From Pseudomonas sp. (lineage in GTDB: Bacteria; Pseudomonadota; Gammaproteobacteria; Pseudomonadales; Pseudomonadaceae): a DNA stretch of 16,794 bases. Both the position numbers and the translations under genes were made by a program. The stretch is taken from positions 6,178 to 22,971 of the forward strand of contig DQGF01000548.1 of assembly GCA_003525045.1 (NCBI GenBank), given 5' to 3'. Positions 1 through 7,442 of this stretch are shown here, one piece after another. Position 1 is the first letter of the stretch. Each line of letters opens with the position of its first letter. The notes under the pieces were generated by a model. It saw only the letters and a program-made list of their open reading frames with translations, ran no database searches and had not been told where the DNA came from.

Positions 1-90
1 GAGCGAGCCTGCTCGCGAAGCGGCCGTGTCAGTCAACATCCATGTTGAATGACGGTCCGCCTTCGCGAGCAGGCTCGCTCCCACAGGGGG
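1..90. repeat. REPIN (paired REP palindromes), left edge at window start
   Basis: Bases 1-20 and 61-80 are perfect reverse complements (GAGCGAGCCTGCTCGCGAAG on the left). The bases between them also pair, around a two-base centre at 40-41 (TCAACAT at 33-39 with ATGTTGA at 42-48), so 1-80 is almost one continuous hairpin. The right arm is followed by CCACAGGGGG, as is usual for fluorescent Pseudomonas REP elements. The matching flank expected left of base 1 is missing, so the window begins inside the repeat. It lies 15 bases downstream of the stop of the leftward transporter gene and could stop transcription there. Confidence 0.85.
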
Positions 91-105
91 ATTGCGTCGG
101 ACTTT

Positions 106-1464
106 TTAATCGGTGACGGTAGGAATCTTGCGCGGTGCCATGAAGTACATCCAGATCAGCGCGATGAAGTACATCGCCGGAATCATGGTGAACAGCACGG
201 TGTAATTGTTGTTGGTGAGGGTCAGAATATGGCCGACCAACTGGGTCATGAACATCCCGCCGATGGCGGCGCACATGCCGCCGAAACCGAACACCGTACT
301 CATCATGTGCTTGGGCGTGTAGTCCATCACCAGGCTCCAGATGTTCGCGGTCCAAGCCTGGTGCGCACCAATGGCCAGGGAAATGGCAAAAACCGCGACC
401 CACAGATTGCTCGAACCGGCCGCCATGATCACGCCGATGATGCAGCAGGCGAACAGGAACATGGACATCAGTCGCGCCTTGATCGGGTTAATCCCACGGC
501 CGATCAGGAACGAGGACAGGATCCCGCCGCCGACGCTGCCGAAGTCGGCCGTCAGGTAGATGATGATCAGCGGAATACCCATCTGGGTCACGTTGATCCC
601 CAGGTTGTATTGCTGATTGAGGAACGGTGGCAGCCAGTAGAGGTAGAACCAGAACACCGGCGCGGTGAGCGAGTAGGCAAGGGCGAAGGCCCAAGTGCCA
701 CGCATGCGCAGGATTTTCGAGAACGGCACGCGGGACTGTTTCGGTTCGACTTCCTTCTGGATGTAGTCCAGTTCCGATTGTTTAACGCTTGGGTGATCTT
801 CCGGGTTGAAGTACTTCAAGCCCCAGAGCACCAACCAGATCCCGCCCAGTGCCGACATGCACAGGAACGCGGCCTGCCAGCCCCAGACGTGGAGGATCAG
901 CGGCAACAACATCGGGGTGAACATCGCGCCGACGTTGGTCCCGGCATTGAAGATGCCGGTGGCCACGGCGCGTTCACCTGCGGGGAACCACAACCGCGTG
1001 GTTTTTACGCAGGCCGGGTAGTTGGCGGCTTCGGTCAGGCCAAGGATGAATCGGCAGACCATGAAGCCGACCGCCGAGGTGGCCAGGCCATGGGCACCGG
1101 TCGCCAGGCTCCAGAGCAGTACTGCGCAGAAGAACACACGTTTCACGCCGACCCGGTCGATCAAACGGCCTTGAATCACGAAACCGATGGCGTAACCCAC
1201 CTGGAACCAGAAGTTGATGTTGGCGTAGTCCATCGCCGTCCAGCTCATTTCCTTGGCCAGGATCGGCTGCATCACGCCCAGTGCGGCGCGGTCGATGTAG
1301 TTCAGGGTGGTGGCGAAAAACACCAGCGCCAGCATGCCCCAACGGGTTTTGCCTACCGCCATGGCGCCGCGGATCTTGTCGCCGATGCCGCCCGCGGTGC
1401 CGATGGCCGGAGCCATGCGCGAGCTTTCCGGTTGAGAACTGTGAGAAGGAATCATCTGTGCCAT
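106..1464 (-). CDS. MFS transporter, anion:cation symporter-like family, probable quinate/shikimate-pathway importer
   Basis: A 452-residue inner-membrane protein of the major facilitator superfamily, ACS/hexuronate-transporter type. Visible features are an N-terminal hydrophilic tail of about 40 residues, a first membrane segment followed by NYIDRAALGVMQP, the loop after TM2 with GRLIDRVGVKR (the family's conserved G-x-D-R-x-G motif), LTEAANYPACVKTTRLWFP and GIFNAGTNVGAMFTP. About 12 hydrophobic segments fit the family. The start is uncertain. The frame opens at a TTG at 1482; I chose the ATG at 1464, but the ATG at 1416 has a better ribosome site (GGAAAG). It diverges from quiC, and in Pseudomonas quinate clusters an MFS gene in this position is usual, so uptake of quinate, shikimate or dehydroshikimate is inferred. 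Substrate is not provable from sequence. The family also contains hexuronate and galactarate carriers. Confidence 0.85.
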   Translation of the reverse strand: MAQMIPSHSSQPESSRMAPAIGTAGGIGDKIRGAMAVGKTRWGMLALVFFATTLNYIDRAALGVMQPILAKEMSWTAMDYANINFWFQVGYAIGFVIQGRLIDRVGVKRVFFCAVLLWSLATGAHGLATSAVGFMVCRFILGLTEAANYPACVKTTRLWFPAGERAVATGIFNAGTNVGAMFTPMLLPLILHVWGWQAAFLCMSALGGIWLVLWGLKYFNPEDHPSVKQSELDYIQKEVEPKQSRVPFSKILRMRGTWAFALAYSLTAPVFWFYLYWLPPFLNQQYNLGINVTQMGIPLIIIYLTADFGSVGGGILSSFLIGRGINPIKARLMSMFLFACCIIGVIMAAGSSNLWVAVFAISLAIGAHQAWTANIWSLVMDYTPKHMMSTVFGFGGMCAAIGGMFMTQLVGHILTLTNNNYTVLFTMIPAMYFIALIWMYFMAPRKIPTVTD

Positions 1465-1847
1465 CCGTTCAATGACTGACAAGCGAAGCTCGTCGGGACT
1501 TCAAGGGCGCGTGATCAATCGGTGGCGATGGACGCGCAAGATTGATCGGCTGAGGTGCTTTCGTCAGCTGACGACAGCGCGTTATTCAGCGAGCGACACG
1601 GTTCGGCCTGAGGCGCGAGACGTTCGGATGGACGCCGGGCAGGGTGTGTGAGAATTCGAGCGAGGGAGCAAGGCGTTGAATGAGTGCATGAGCGTGTACC
1701 CGTTTTTTGAAATTTTTATGTGGTGTTCTGGGTCTTTGGTAACCGGGCCCCGTTGTTCATGACTGGACCCAATGTGGTGTTGATGTTGCGCAGTGGACGA
1801 AAAATCGTCAATTCGCCAAGGGTCATTGTGTTCGATAATCGCACGCA

Positions 1848-1870
1848 AAACTAACCAGGTAGTACACTTT
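1848..1870 (+). promoter_or_regulatory. Candidate operator upstream of quiC (shared with aroQ)
   Basis: The 23-base element reads AAACTAACCA, GG, TAGTACACTTT. It matches the element at 6235-6257 (read on the minus strand) at 19 of 23 positions; the common form is AAAYTAACCA, two variable bases, TAGTACANTTT. Its core ACTA-N6-TAGT (1850-1863) is an imperfect dyad with five of seven base pairs symmetric, which suits a TetR dimer. It sits just upstream of, or overlapping, the quiC promoter and also lies in the divergent region facing the transporter. Binding by the TetR protein at 4052-4729 is inferred. Confidence 0.6.
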
Positions 1871-1873
1871 GAA

Positions 1874-1902
1874 TTGCTGTGTGGGATCTGGCAGCCAATA
1901 AT
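1874..1902 (+). promoter_or_regulatory. Possible sigma-70 promoter of quiC
   Basis: TTGCTG at 1874-1879 and AATAAT at 1897-1902 are separated by 17 bases; the -10 matches consensus at five of six positions, the -35 only at three. The candidate operator ends four bases before the -35. An alternative is TACACT at 1863-1868, inside the operator, as the -10, by analogy with TACAAT in the matching aroQ element, but no good -35 is seen for it. The leader would be about 140 bases and would include the REP pair. Confidence 0.35.
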
Positions 1903-1925
1903 CTACTCCAGAAAAATACGCGGTC

Positions 1926-1995
1926 CCTGTAGGAACCTGGCTTGCCGGCGATGACGGCCGCGAGATCGCCATCGCCGGCAAGCCGGGCGTCTACA
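1926..1995. repeat. REP palindrome pair (second sequence type) in the quiC leader
   Basis: GGCTTGCCGGCGATG at 1939-1953 and its exact reverse complement at 1970-1984 form a 15-base stem with a 16-base loop. Flanking bases (CTGTAGGAAC on the left, GCGTCTACA on the right) extend the symmetry imperfectly. This is the TGTAGGAGC-type REP common in fluorescent pseudomonads and differs in sequence from the elements at 1-90 and 4731-4859. It lies about 50 bases upstream of the quiC start, probably inside the transcribed leader. Confidence 0.75.
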
Positions 1996-2047
1996 TAAAA
2001 CCAGCGATGCCTCTAACACGACTGTCTCCACCACCGGGAGTCGATAT

Positions 2048-3949
2048 ATGCAGCGTTCCATTGCCACCGTTTCCTTGAGCGGTACTTTGCCGGAAAAACT
2101 CGAAGCCATCGCCGCCGCCGGTTTTGACGGGGTGGAGATTTTCGAAAACGACCTTCTCTACTACGACGGCAGCCCGCGGGAGATCAGACAGATGTGTGCC
2201 GATCTCGGGATCGCCATCACGCTGTTTCAACCTTTCCGGGACTTCGAAGGTTGCCGTCGCGACCGTCTGCCGCGCAATCTGGAACGGGCCGAGCGCAAGT
2301 TCGACCTGATGCAGGAACTGGGCACCGACCTGGTGCTGGTGTGCAGCAACGCCTCGGCCGACTCCATCGGTGATGAACAAGTCCTCATCGACGACTTGCG
2401 CTTGCTGGCCGAACACGCCGGGGCCCGTGGCCTGCGGATTGGCTACGAAGCACTGGCCTGGGGCCGGCATGTGAACACTTATCAACAGGTGTGGAACATC
2501 GTCCGTCAGGCGGACCACCCGAGTCTGGGCGTGTTGCTGGACAGCTTTCACACGCTGTCACTCAAAGGCGATCCGAGCGCCATCGCCGACATTCCCGGCG
2601 ACAAGATTTTCTTCGTGCAAATGGCCGATGCGCCCGTTCTGGCCATGGATGTGCTGGAGTGGAGTCGGCATTTCCGCTGCTTCCCGGGCCAGGGCGAATT
2701 CGATTTGCCAGGTTTCCTCGCACCGATCATCAAAAGTGGCTACACCGGGCCGTTGTCCCTTGAGATCTTCAACGACGGTTTTCGTGCTGCACCGCCCCGG
2801 GCCAACGCCGCCGACGGTCTGCGTTCCTTGCTGTACCTGGAGGAGAAAACCCGTGATCGTCTGGCGCAGGAAGCTAAACCCCCCGCCAATCTCGATATTC
2901 TGTTCGAGACACCCAAGGCCAGCGAATACAACGGCATCGAGTTTCTCGAGTTCGCCGTGGACGAAAGCCTTGGGGCCAAGCTGTCCCATTGGCTGGAGCG
3001 TCTGGGTTTCGTCAAGGCCGGGCAACACCGCTCCAAGAGTGTGAGCTTGCTGCGTCAGGGCGATATCAACCTGATCCTCAACTCCGAGCCTTATTCGTTC
3101 GCCCACAGTTTTTTCGAAGCTCACGGCCCATCGCTGTGCGCCACCGCTGTGCGGGTCAAAGACAGCGCCAGTGCGCTGGCCCGGGCCGTGGCTTACAAAG
3201 GCCAGCCGTATCGCGGGCTGGTTGGCCCCAACGAACTGGAACTGGCCGCCGTGCGCGCACCGGACGGCAGTCTGATTTATCTGGTGGATCGGGACGCTGA
3301 CGTCTACGGCACCGACTTCAATCTGCAGCCGACAGCCGTGGACAGTGGCGGTCTCAAGCGCATCGACCACATGGCCATGGCGCTGCCGGCCGACAGCCTC
3401 GACAGCTGGGTGCTGTTCTATAAGAGCCTGCTGGATTTCGAAGCCGATGATGAAGTGGTGCTGCCTGACCCGTATGGCTTGGTGAAAAGCCGGGCGTTGC
3501 GCAGCCGCTGCAGCTCGATCCGCTTGCCGCTGAACATTTCCGAAAACCGCAACACCGCGATTTCACACGCGCTGTCGAGTTATCGTGGTTCCGGCGTGCA
3601 TCACATCGCTTTTGATTGCGACGATATCTTTGCCGAGGTCAGTCGTGCGAAAGAGGCAGGCGTACCGCTGCTGGATATCCCCCTCAATTATTACGATGAC
3701 CTGGCTGCGCGCTTCGATTTCGACGACGAGTTCCTCAGTGAACTGGCGTATTTCAACGTGCTTTACGATCGCGATGCTCAAGGCGGTGAGCTGTTCCACG
3801 TGTATACCGAGCCGTTTGAAGGACGGTTCTTCTTTGAAATCATCCAGCGCAAGAATGGCTATGCCGGTTACGGGGCGGCCAATGTGGCGGTGCGACTGGC
3901 GGCCATGGCCAAGTCGCGAAGCGGTGCCGTCCGTCAGGCAAAGTTGTAG
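2048..3949 (+). CDS. quiC: 3-dehydroshikimate dehydratase QuiC, fused to an HPPD-like domain
   Basis: A cytoplasmic 633-residue enzyme converting 3-dehydroshikimate to protocatechuate, the exit step of quinate/shikimate catabolism to the beta-ketoadipate pathway. Residues 1 to about 275 are a sugar-phosphate-isomerase/AP-endonuclease-2 type TIM barrel. Metal-ligand candidates are E134 (GYEALAW), D165 (LLDSFH), Q191 (FFVQMADAP) and E239 (LSLEIF), matching the ligand set known for bacterial QuiC1. Residues about 290-633 are a two-module VOC fold like 4-hydroxyphenylpyruvate dioxygenase, keeping a possible metal triad H441 (IDHMAM), H519 (GVHHIAF) and E597 (FFFEIIQRKNG). Length and two-domain layout fit Pseudomonas QuiC1 (about 635 residues). 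The start is supported by GGGAG seven bases upstream. Its neighbours are the transporter, the TetR regulator and aroQ-quiB, and the operator-like element upstream is shared with aroQ. The role of the HPPD-like half is less clear. Confidence 0.95.
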   Translation: MQRSIATVSLSGTLPEKLEAIAAAGFDGVEIFENDLLYYDGSPREIRQMCADLGIAITLFQPFRDFEGCRRDRLPRNLERAERKFDLMQELGTDLVLVCSNASADSIGDEQVLIDDLRLLAEHAGARGLRIGYEALAWGRHVNTYQQVWNIVRQADHPSLGVLLDSFHTLSLKGDPSAIADIPGDKIFFVQMADAPVLAMDVLEWSRHFRCFPGQGEFDLPGFLAPIIKSGYTGPLSLEIFNDGFRAAPPRANAADGLRSLLYLEEKTRDRLAQEAKPPANLDILFETPKASEYNGIEFLEFAVDESLGAKLSHWLERLGFVKAGQHRSKSVSLLRQGDINLILNSEPYSFAHSFFEAHGPSLCATAVRVKDSASALARAVAYKGQPYRGLVGPNELELAAVRAPDGSLIYLVDRDADVYGTDFNLQPTAVDSGGLKRIDHMAMALPADSLDSWVLFYKSLLDFEADDEVVLPDPYGLVKSRALRSRCSSIRLPLNISENRNTAISHALSSYRGSGVHHIAFDCDDIFAEVSRAKEAGVPLLDIPLNYYDDLAARFDFDDEFLSELAYFNVLYDRDAQGGELFHVYTEPFEGRFFFEIIQRKNGYAGYGAANVAVRLAAMAKSRSGAVRQAKL

Positions 3950-4051
3950 GAAATTCGTAAACTCGAGGTTAAACCGCTGTCGTGCGGCTTCCTTCACTGT
4001 GCGGCGCGGCCCATAATCGCCAGCCTGTGCAGTGATGGCCGTGAGCCCGCA

Positions 4052-4729
4052 ATGACAATAACTTCAGAACTCTCCGCAGCGCCCGACGAACCAATTGCAG
4101 AGCCTCGCAAGAGCCGCAAGAACAATCCGGAAAAGACCCGCGAGAATATTCTTCAAGAAGCCATTGTAGAGTTCGTCCAGCAGGGGCTTTCCGGCGCCCG
4201 CGTCGATGCGATCGCCGAGCGCATCCACACCTCCAAGCGCATGATCTATTACTACTTCGGCAGTAAGGAACAGCTCTACGTCGAGGTGTTGGAGAAACTC
4301 TACGGCGATATTCGCAGCACCGAAAACCGTCTGCACCTGGCTGAACTGGCGCCGGTGGAGGCGATTCGGCGGCTGGTGGAGTTCACCTTCGATCACCATG
4401 ATCGCAACGTCGATTTCGTGCGCATCGTCAGCATCGAGAACATTCACAATGCCGACTATGTGAAGCGCTCCGATGCGATCAAGGCGATGAACAACACGAT
4501 CCTCGAATCACTGGGCGAGATTTTGCGTCGCGGTGCCGAGGAGGGTGTGTTCCGTGCGGGGCTCGAACCGTTGGATGTGCATCTGCTGATCAGTTCGTTC
4601 TGCTTCTATCGCGTGTCGAACCGCCATACCTTAGGTGAGATCTTTCAGATCGACTTGCCGGATGAAGGTATCAAGCAGCGTCATCGGGAGATGATCTGCG
4701 AGTCGGTTTTACGATACCTGCAGGCCTGA
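4052..4729 (+). CDS. quiR: TetR-family transcriptional regulator, probable repressor of the quinate/shikimate genes
   Basis: A 225-residue DNA-binding protein. After a ~25-residue polar, basic N-terminal tail comes the TetR HTH (about residues 27-75): TRENILQEAIVEFVQQGLSGARVDAIAERI, then TSKRMIYYYFGSKEQLY, the canonical recognition-helix signature. The rest is a helical effector-binding domain of family-typical size. The gene lies 102 bases after quiC and is convergent with quiB, as in the comparable P. aeruginosa cluster where a TetR gene separates the quiC and quiB homologues. A possible own promoter has CATAAT at 4012-4017 but a poor -35, and the ribosome site is weak (GTGAG at 4041-4045), suggesting low expression. 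The likely operator is the element found at 1848-1870 and 6235-6257, and the inducer is probably a pathway compound; both are inferences. The gene symbol is by context. Confidence 0.85.
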   Translation: MTITSELSAAPDEPIAEPRKSRKNNPEKTRENILQEAIVEFVQQGLSGARVDAIAERIHTSKRMIYYYFGSKEQLYVEVLEKLYGDIRSTENRLHLAELAPVEAIRRLVEFTFDHHDRNVDFVRIVSIENIHNADYVKRSDAIKAMNNTILESLGEILRRGAEEGVFRAGLEPLDVHLLISSFCFYRVSNRHTLGEIFQIDLPDEGIKQRHREMICESVLRYLQA

Positions 4730-4730
4730 C

Positions 4731-4859
4731 CTGTGGCGAGGGAGCTTGCTCCCGCTTGAGTGCGCAGCACTCACAAAATAGCTGATTCTGCCCAGCATTT
4801 TTGGGACGCTGCGCAGCCCAGCGTCGGAACGCCGCCCGGAGCAAGCTCGCTCGCCACAG
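4731..4859. repeat. REPIN between convergent tetR and quiB genes
   Basis: CTGTGGCGAGGGAGCTTGCT begins at 4731 and its near-exact inverted copy ends at 4859 (AGCAAGCTCGCTCGCCACAG). Inside are two smaller hairpins: TGAGTGC/GCACTCA (4757-4773) and GACGCTG/CAGCGTC (4805-4825). The arrangement is that of a fluorescent-Pseudomonas REPIN. It begins one base after the tetR stop codon and ends 20 bases from the quiB stop, so it fills the gap between two converging genes and may act as a two-way transcription barrier. Confidence 0.85.
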
Positions 4860-4879
4860 AATCGTTTAAACCTCAGATC

Positions 4880-5734
4880 TCAACCATTCATGCTCTGAAA
4901 ATGCGCCAGCATCCGCTGCGCATCCGGCACCACGCCGCTGAACAATTCAAACGCCTTCACCGCCTGAAACACCGCCATGTTGCCGCCATCCAGCGTCCGG
5001 CAACCCAGGGCGCGGGCATTGCGCAGCAGTTCGGTTTCCAGCGGGAAATACACGATCTCCGCGACCCACAACTCACCTCGCAGCAATTCCACCGGCACTG
5101 GCATGCCCGGCAGTTTTTTCATGCCCATGGGTGTGGTGTTCACCAGACCGTCGGCCTGGGCCAGGGTGCTCGGCAGATCATGCCCGGCGACCGCGCGGCC
5201 AGCGCCGAAATGTTGATTGAGGTTGTTCGCCAACGACTGCGCACGACTCGTATCCACGTCAAAAATGCTCAGCAGTCGTACGCCTTCGCTTAATAAGGCA
5301 TGAGCCACCGCTGCGCCTGCGCCACCTGCGCCCATTTGCACTACGCACTCAAGGCCAACGCCCTGCAGGCCTCTGCGAAAACCTTCGGCAAAACCCAGGC
5401 AATCGGTATTGTGGCCGATGCGTTTGCCGTCCTTCAGTACCACTGTGTTCACTGCGCCGATGCCGCGGGCTTCCGGGGACAATTCGTCGAGCAGTGGAAT
5501 GATCGTCTGCTTGCACGGAAAGGTGATGTTCAGACCGGTGAAGTTCATGCACTCGGCGGCCATCAGCAGGTCGGGCAGGGCGCTGCTGTCGAGTTTCAAC
5601 TGGTCGAGATCGATCAGGCGATAGAGGTAGCGCAAACCCTGGGCATCGCCTTCATGCTCGTGCAGTGCCGGGGTGCGGGAAGCCTGGATGCCGGCACCGA
5701 TCAGTCCGGCCAGTACAGCGTTGGTTTGAGACAT
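4880..5734 (-). CDS. quiB: Quinate/shikimate dehydrogenase, AroE family, NAD type
   Basis: A 284-residue cytoplasmic enzyme that would oxidise quinate or shikimate to 3-dehydroquinate or 3-dehydroshikimate. The N-terminal substrate domain has SRTP (19-22, in place of SLSP of biosynthetic AroE), NITFPCKQ with catalytic K75, and GHNTDCLGF with D111. The Rossmann part has GAGGAG (135-140) and FDVDTSRA, where acidic D159/D161 replace the NRT-type basic pocket of NADP enzymes, suggesting NAD use, as in catabolic dehydrogenases. The frame runs open to 5977, but I chose the ATG at 5734: AAGGGG (5743-5748) is eight bases upstream and homology begins there. The start is five bases past the aroQ stop, so the two are probably translationally coupled. 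A GTG three codons upstream is a minor alternative. The gene could be labelled aroE; context favours the catabolic role. Confidence 0.92.
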   Translation of the reverse strand: MSQTNAVLAGLIGAGIQASRTPALHEHEGDAQGLRYLYRLIDLDQLKLDSSALPDLLMAAECMNFTGLNITFPCKQTIIPLLDELSPEARGIGAVNTVVLKDGKRIGHNTDCLGFAEGFRRGLQGVGLECVVQMGAGGAGAAVAHALLSEGVRLLSIFDVDTSRAQSLANNLNQHFGAGRAVAGHDLPSTLAQADGLVNTTPMGMKKLPGMPVPVELLRGELWVAEIVYFPLETELLRNARALGCRTLDGGNMAVFQAVKAFELFSGVVPDAQRMLAHFQSMNG

Positions 5735-5739
5735 GGCAT

Positions 5740-6180
5740 TCACCCCTTCAAACGCAGGCTGAAATGCTCCAGCGCCAGGCGATAACCGTGGCTGCCGAAA
5801 CCGGCCATTACTGCGGTGGCAATGGCTGAAACGAAGGAGTGGTGCCGGAACGGTTCGCGGGAGTGGACGTTGGAGAGGTGGACTTCGATCACCGGCAGTT
5901 CGCTGGCGACCAGGGCATCGCGAATCGCCACCGAGGTGTGCGTCCAGGCCGCCGGATTGATGACGATCCCAGCGCAACGGCCGCGGGCGGCGTGAATCCA
6001 GTCCAACAGTTCGCCTTCATGATTGGTCTGGCGAAATTCCACCGCCAGTCCGAACTCTTCGGCGGCACGAGCGCACAACAGCGAAATGTCAGCCAGGGTT
6101 TCGTGACCGTATGTCGCCGGCTCACGGGTGCCGAGCAAGTTCAGATTGGGGCCGTTGAGCACCAGAACGATAGGGGGCAT
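5740..6180 (-). CDS. aroQ: Type II 3-dehydroquinate dehydratase
   Basis: A 146-residue enzyme interconverting 3-dehydroquinate and 3-dehydroshikimate; the type II family forms dodecamers. All signature elements are present in order: [20 protein letters not shown] with R19 and catalytic Y24, [23 protein letters not shown] with N75 and H81, and [18 protein letters not shown] with H101 and R112. Length is typical. The start at 6180 has GGAGA at 6187-6191 upstream. It is the first gene of a two-gene operon with quiB; the candidate operator and promoter at 6235-6263 lie 54 bases upstream. Pseudomonads usually carry more than one aroQ, and this copy beside quiB and quiC is probably the catabolic one (aroQ2 type). 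Confidence 0.95.
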   Translation of the reverse strand: MPPIVLVLNGPNLNLLGTREPATYGHETLADISLLCARAAEEFGLAVEFRQTNHEGELLDWIHAARGRCAGIVINPAAWTHTSVAIRDALVASELPVIEVHLSNVHSREPFRHHSFVSAIATAVMAGFGSHGYRLALEHFSLRLKG

Positions 6181-6234
6181 CGGTTTTCTCCACTTATTAT
6201 TTTTGGAATCGGCCGAGAGGTCCGGCCTGGAGAT

Positions 6235-6257
6235 AAATTGTACTAGATGGTTAATTT
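6235..6257 (-). promoter_or_regulatory. Candidate operator upstream of aroQ-quiB (matches quiC site)
   Basis: Read on the minus strand the element is AAATTAACCA, TC, TAGTACAATTT. It agrees with 1848-1870 at 19 of 23 positions, including the inner TAACCA and TAGTACA blocks, and has the same orientation relative to the gene it precedes. It covers the spacer and -10 of the likely aroQ promoter, an arrangement expected for repression by occlusion. Confidence 0.65.
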
Positions 6258-6263
6258 GGTCAA
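6237..6263 (-). promoter_or_regulatory. Probable promoter of the aroQ-quiB operon
   Basis: On the minus strand, TTGACC (6263 to 6258, five of six to consensus) and TACAAT (6242 to 6237, five of six) flank a 15-base spacer, slightly short for sigma-70. The transcript would start near 6230, giving a leader of about 50 bases to the aroQ ATG at 6180. The candidate operator lies between and over these boxes. Confidence 0.5.
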
Positions 6264-6317
6264 TTGGAGAGGTGGCACGACGGTTTTTTGTGTGCGGTGA
6301 TCGGACGGTTTCGATAT

Positions 6318-7229
6318 TTAACGTGGCAAATGCTCAACCAGAAAATCGATGAAAGCCCGCAGTCGCAACGGTACATGGCGACTCTGCGGGTAGAGCAGGG
6401 TGAACGGCCGCGAGCGTCCGCCATAAGGCTTGAGCACTTCCACCAGCGAGCCATCGTCCAGTTCGTTTTCGACGATGAAGCGATAAGTCTGAAACAGCCC
6501 CGCCCCGTGTTTGGCCAGGGTCACGCCACCGAGCACGTCGTCGGAACAACTGAGGTTGCCCTCGGCAAGAATCTCGCGCTGCACGCCATCGTCGTTGAAC
6601 AACCAGGCAATGCGCCGGCCGCTGCTGGGGAGTTCGTACTGAATGCATTCATGCTGTTGGAGGTCGTCCAGGGTTTTCGGGATACCAGCACGTTTCAGGT
6701 AATCGGGACTGGCGATCATCACCAACGCTGCGTCTTCAAGCTGTCGGGCGATGAGGCCTGAATCCGCAATTGCACGCACGCGGATGGCCATGTCATAGCC
6801 TTCGCCAACGAAATCGATGTTGCGATTGCTGATGTGCGACTCGACTTTCACCGCCGGAAAGCGCTCCCGAAACGCCGGCAGCAACGGCAGGATGCGGTGA
6901 TGGGCATAAGTGGTGGGAATACTGATGCGCAAGGTGCCGGAAGGCTCCTGCTGCTGGCCCATGACCTCGCGCTGAGCCTCGACCAGTTGCGCCAACGCCT
7001 GACGACACTCCTCGTAATACCGCCGGCCACTGTCGGTCATTTTTACGCTGCGAGTGGTGCGCGCAAACAGCCGCACGCCCAGGCGTTCTTCCATGCGCGA
7101 CACTGATCGGCTCACGGCTGCCGGCGTCACGCCGGCCACCAGCGCGGCGGCAGTAAAGCTGCCAGCCTCGGCGGCCAGGCAAAACAGCTCGATGCTGCCC
7201 AACTGAAGATCGTCGAATTGTCGCTGCAT
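6318..7229 (-). CDS. LysR-family transcriptional regulator
   Basis: A 303-residue regulator of standard LysR length. Residues about 10-70 form the winged [63 protein letters not shown]. The effector-binding domain follows, with [30 protein letters not shown] and the C-terminal [12 protein letters not shown]. The [14 protein letters not shown] type resembles the many CrgA/DmlR-like pseudomonad LysR proteins whose effectors are unknown. It is upstream of aroQ in the same direction but 137 bases away, with a separate promoter between, so it is probably not part of that operon. LysR proteins often control a divergent neighbour; here the divergent genes are the DUF4160/DUF2442 pair, an unusual target, so its target may lie elsewhere. 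The ribosome site before 7229 is weak, but an in-frame stop just upstream fixes the start region. Confidence 0.9.
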   Translation of the reverse strand: MQRQFDDLQLGSIELFCLAAEAGSFTAAALVAGVTPAAVSRSVSRMEERLGVRLFARTTRSVKMTDSGRRYYEECRQALAQLVEAQREVMGQQQEPSGTLRISIPTTYAHHRILPLLPAFRERFPAVKVESHISNRNIDFVGEGYDMAIRVRAIADSGLIARQLEDAALVMIASPDYLKRAGIPKTLDDLQQHECIQYELPSSGRRIAWLFNDDGVQREILAEGNLSCSDDVLGGVTLAKHGAGLFQTYRFIVENELDDGSLVEVLKPYGGRSRPFTLLYPQSRHVPLRLRAFIDFLVEHLPR

Positions 7230-7426
7230 GATTGATTACACCAGGGATCAAATGGAGTGTCTGATTCTGTATTTATCAAATTGGTGAAAGGATTGCTTAC
7301 CATTTTCCCCTGTGATCGGGGCACCCGGGGCGACTTCGAGCGCTAACTTCAAGTTCGAGTGCTGATAGGGAGTCTGTACCAGTGGTCGGATTCTTCAAGG
7401 AATGACCAGTCGTTGAACTCAATAAC

Positions 7427-7442
7427 CTAACGGATGGGTTAG
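7427..7442. promoter_or_regulatory. Small inverted repeat at the start of the DUF4160 gene
   Basis: CTAAC (7427-7431) and GTTAG (7438-7442) flank six bases and end one base before the DUF4160 start codon, over the place where a ribosome site should be. It could be an autoregulatory site of the two-gene unit, or chance. Confidence 0.25.

Larger units (their letters stand above)
1465..2047. other. Divergent intergenic region between MFS transporter and quiC
   Basis: About 580 bases without a convincing gene. It holds a candidate operator at 1848-1870, a possible promoter for quiC at 1874-1902, a REP palindrome pair at 1926-1995 and the quiC ribosome site GGGAG at 2036-2040. The AT-rich stretch around 1700-1850 contains a weak leftward promoter candidate for the transporter (TTACCA, reverse of 1737-1742, followed by a CATAAA-like element). 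An 88-codon leftward frame at 1582-1848 has no ribosome site, no family resemblance and low-complexity content; I consider it non-coding. Confidence 0.6.

Noticed and set aside
49..1479. A 476-codon rightward open frame opposite the MFS transporter
   Set aside because: It is the antisense shadow of a membrane protein gene with high third-position GC; its product is rich in H, R, D and Q with no domain, and the opposite strand has clear family motifs.
1582..1848. An 88-codon leftward frame in the MFS-quiC intergenic region
   Set aside because: No ribosome site, no recognisable domain, and it ends next to the operator candidate; more likely regulatory DNA than a gene.
3951..3974. A possible third copy of the quinate operator upstream of the TetR gene
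   Set aside because: On the minus strand it shares TTAACC and an AATTT end with the other two, but needs insertions to align and matches the inner TAGTACA block poorly; not better than chance by eye.
5735..5977. N-terminal extension of the quinate/shikimate dehydrogenase frame to 5977
   Set aside because: It overlaps aroQ, shows no resemblance to the AroE family, and the ATG at 5734 has a proper ribosome site.
7300..7320. CCCC/GGGG pairing around 7305-7319 as a terminator
   Set aside because: The stem is short, no T-run follows on either strand, and it lies between divergent genes where no terminator is needed.
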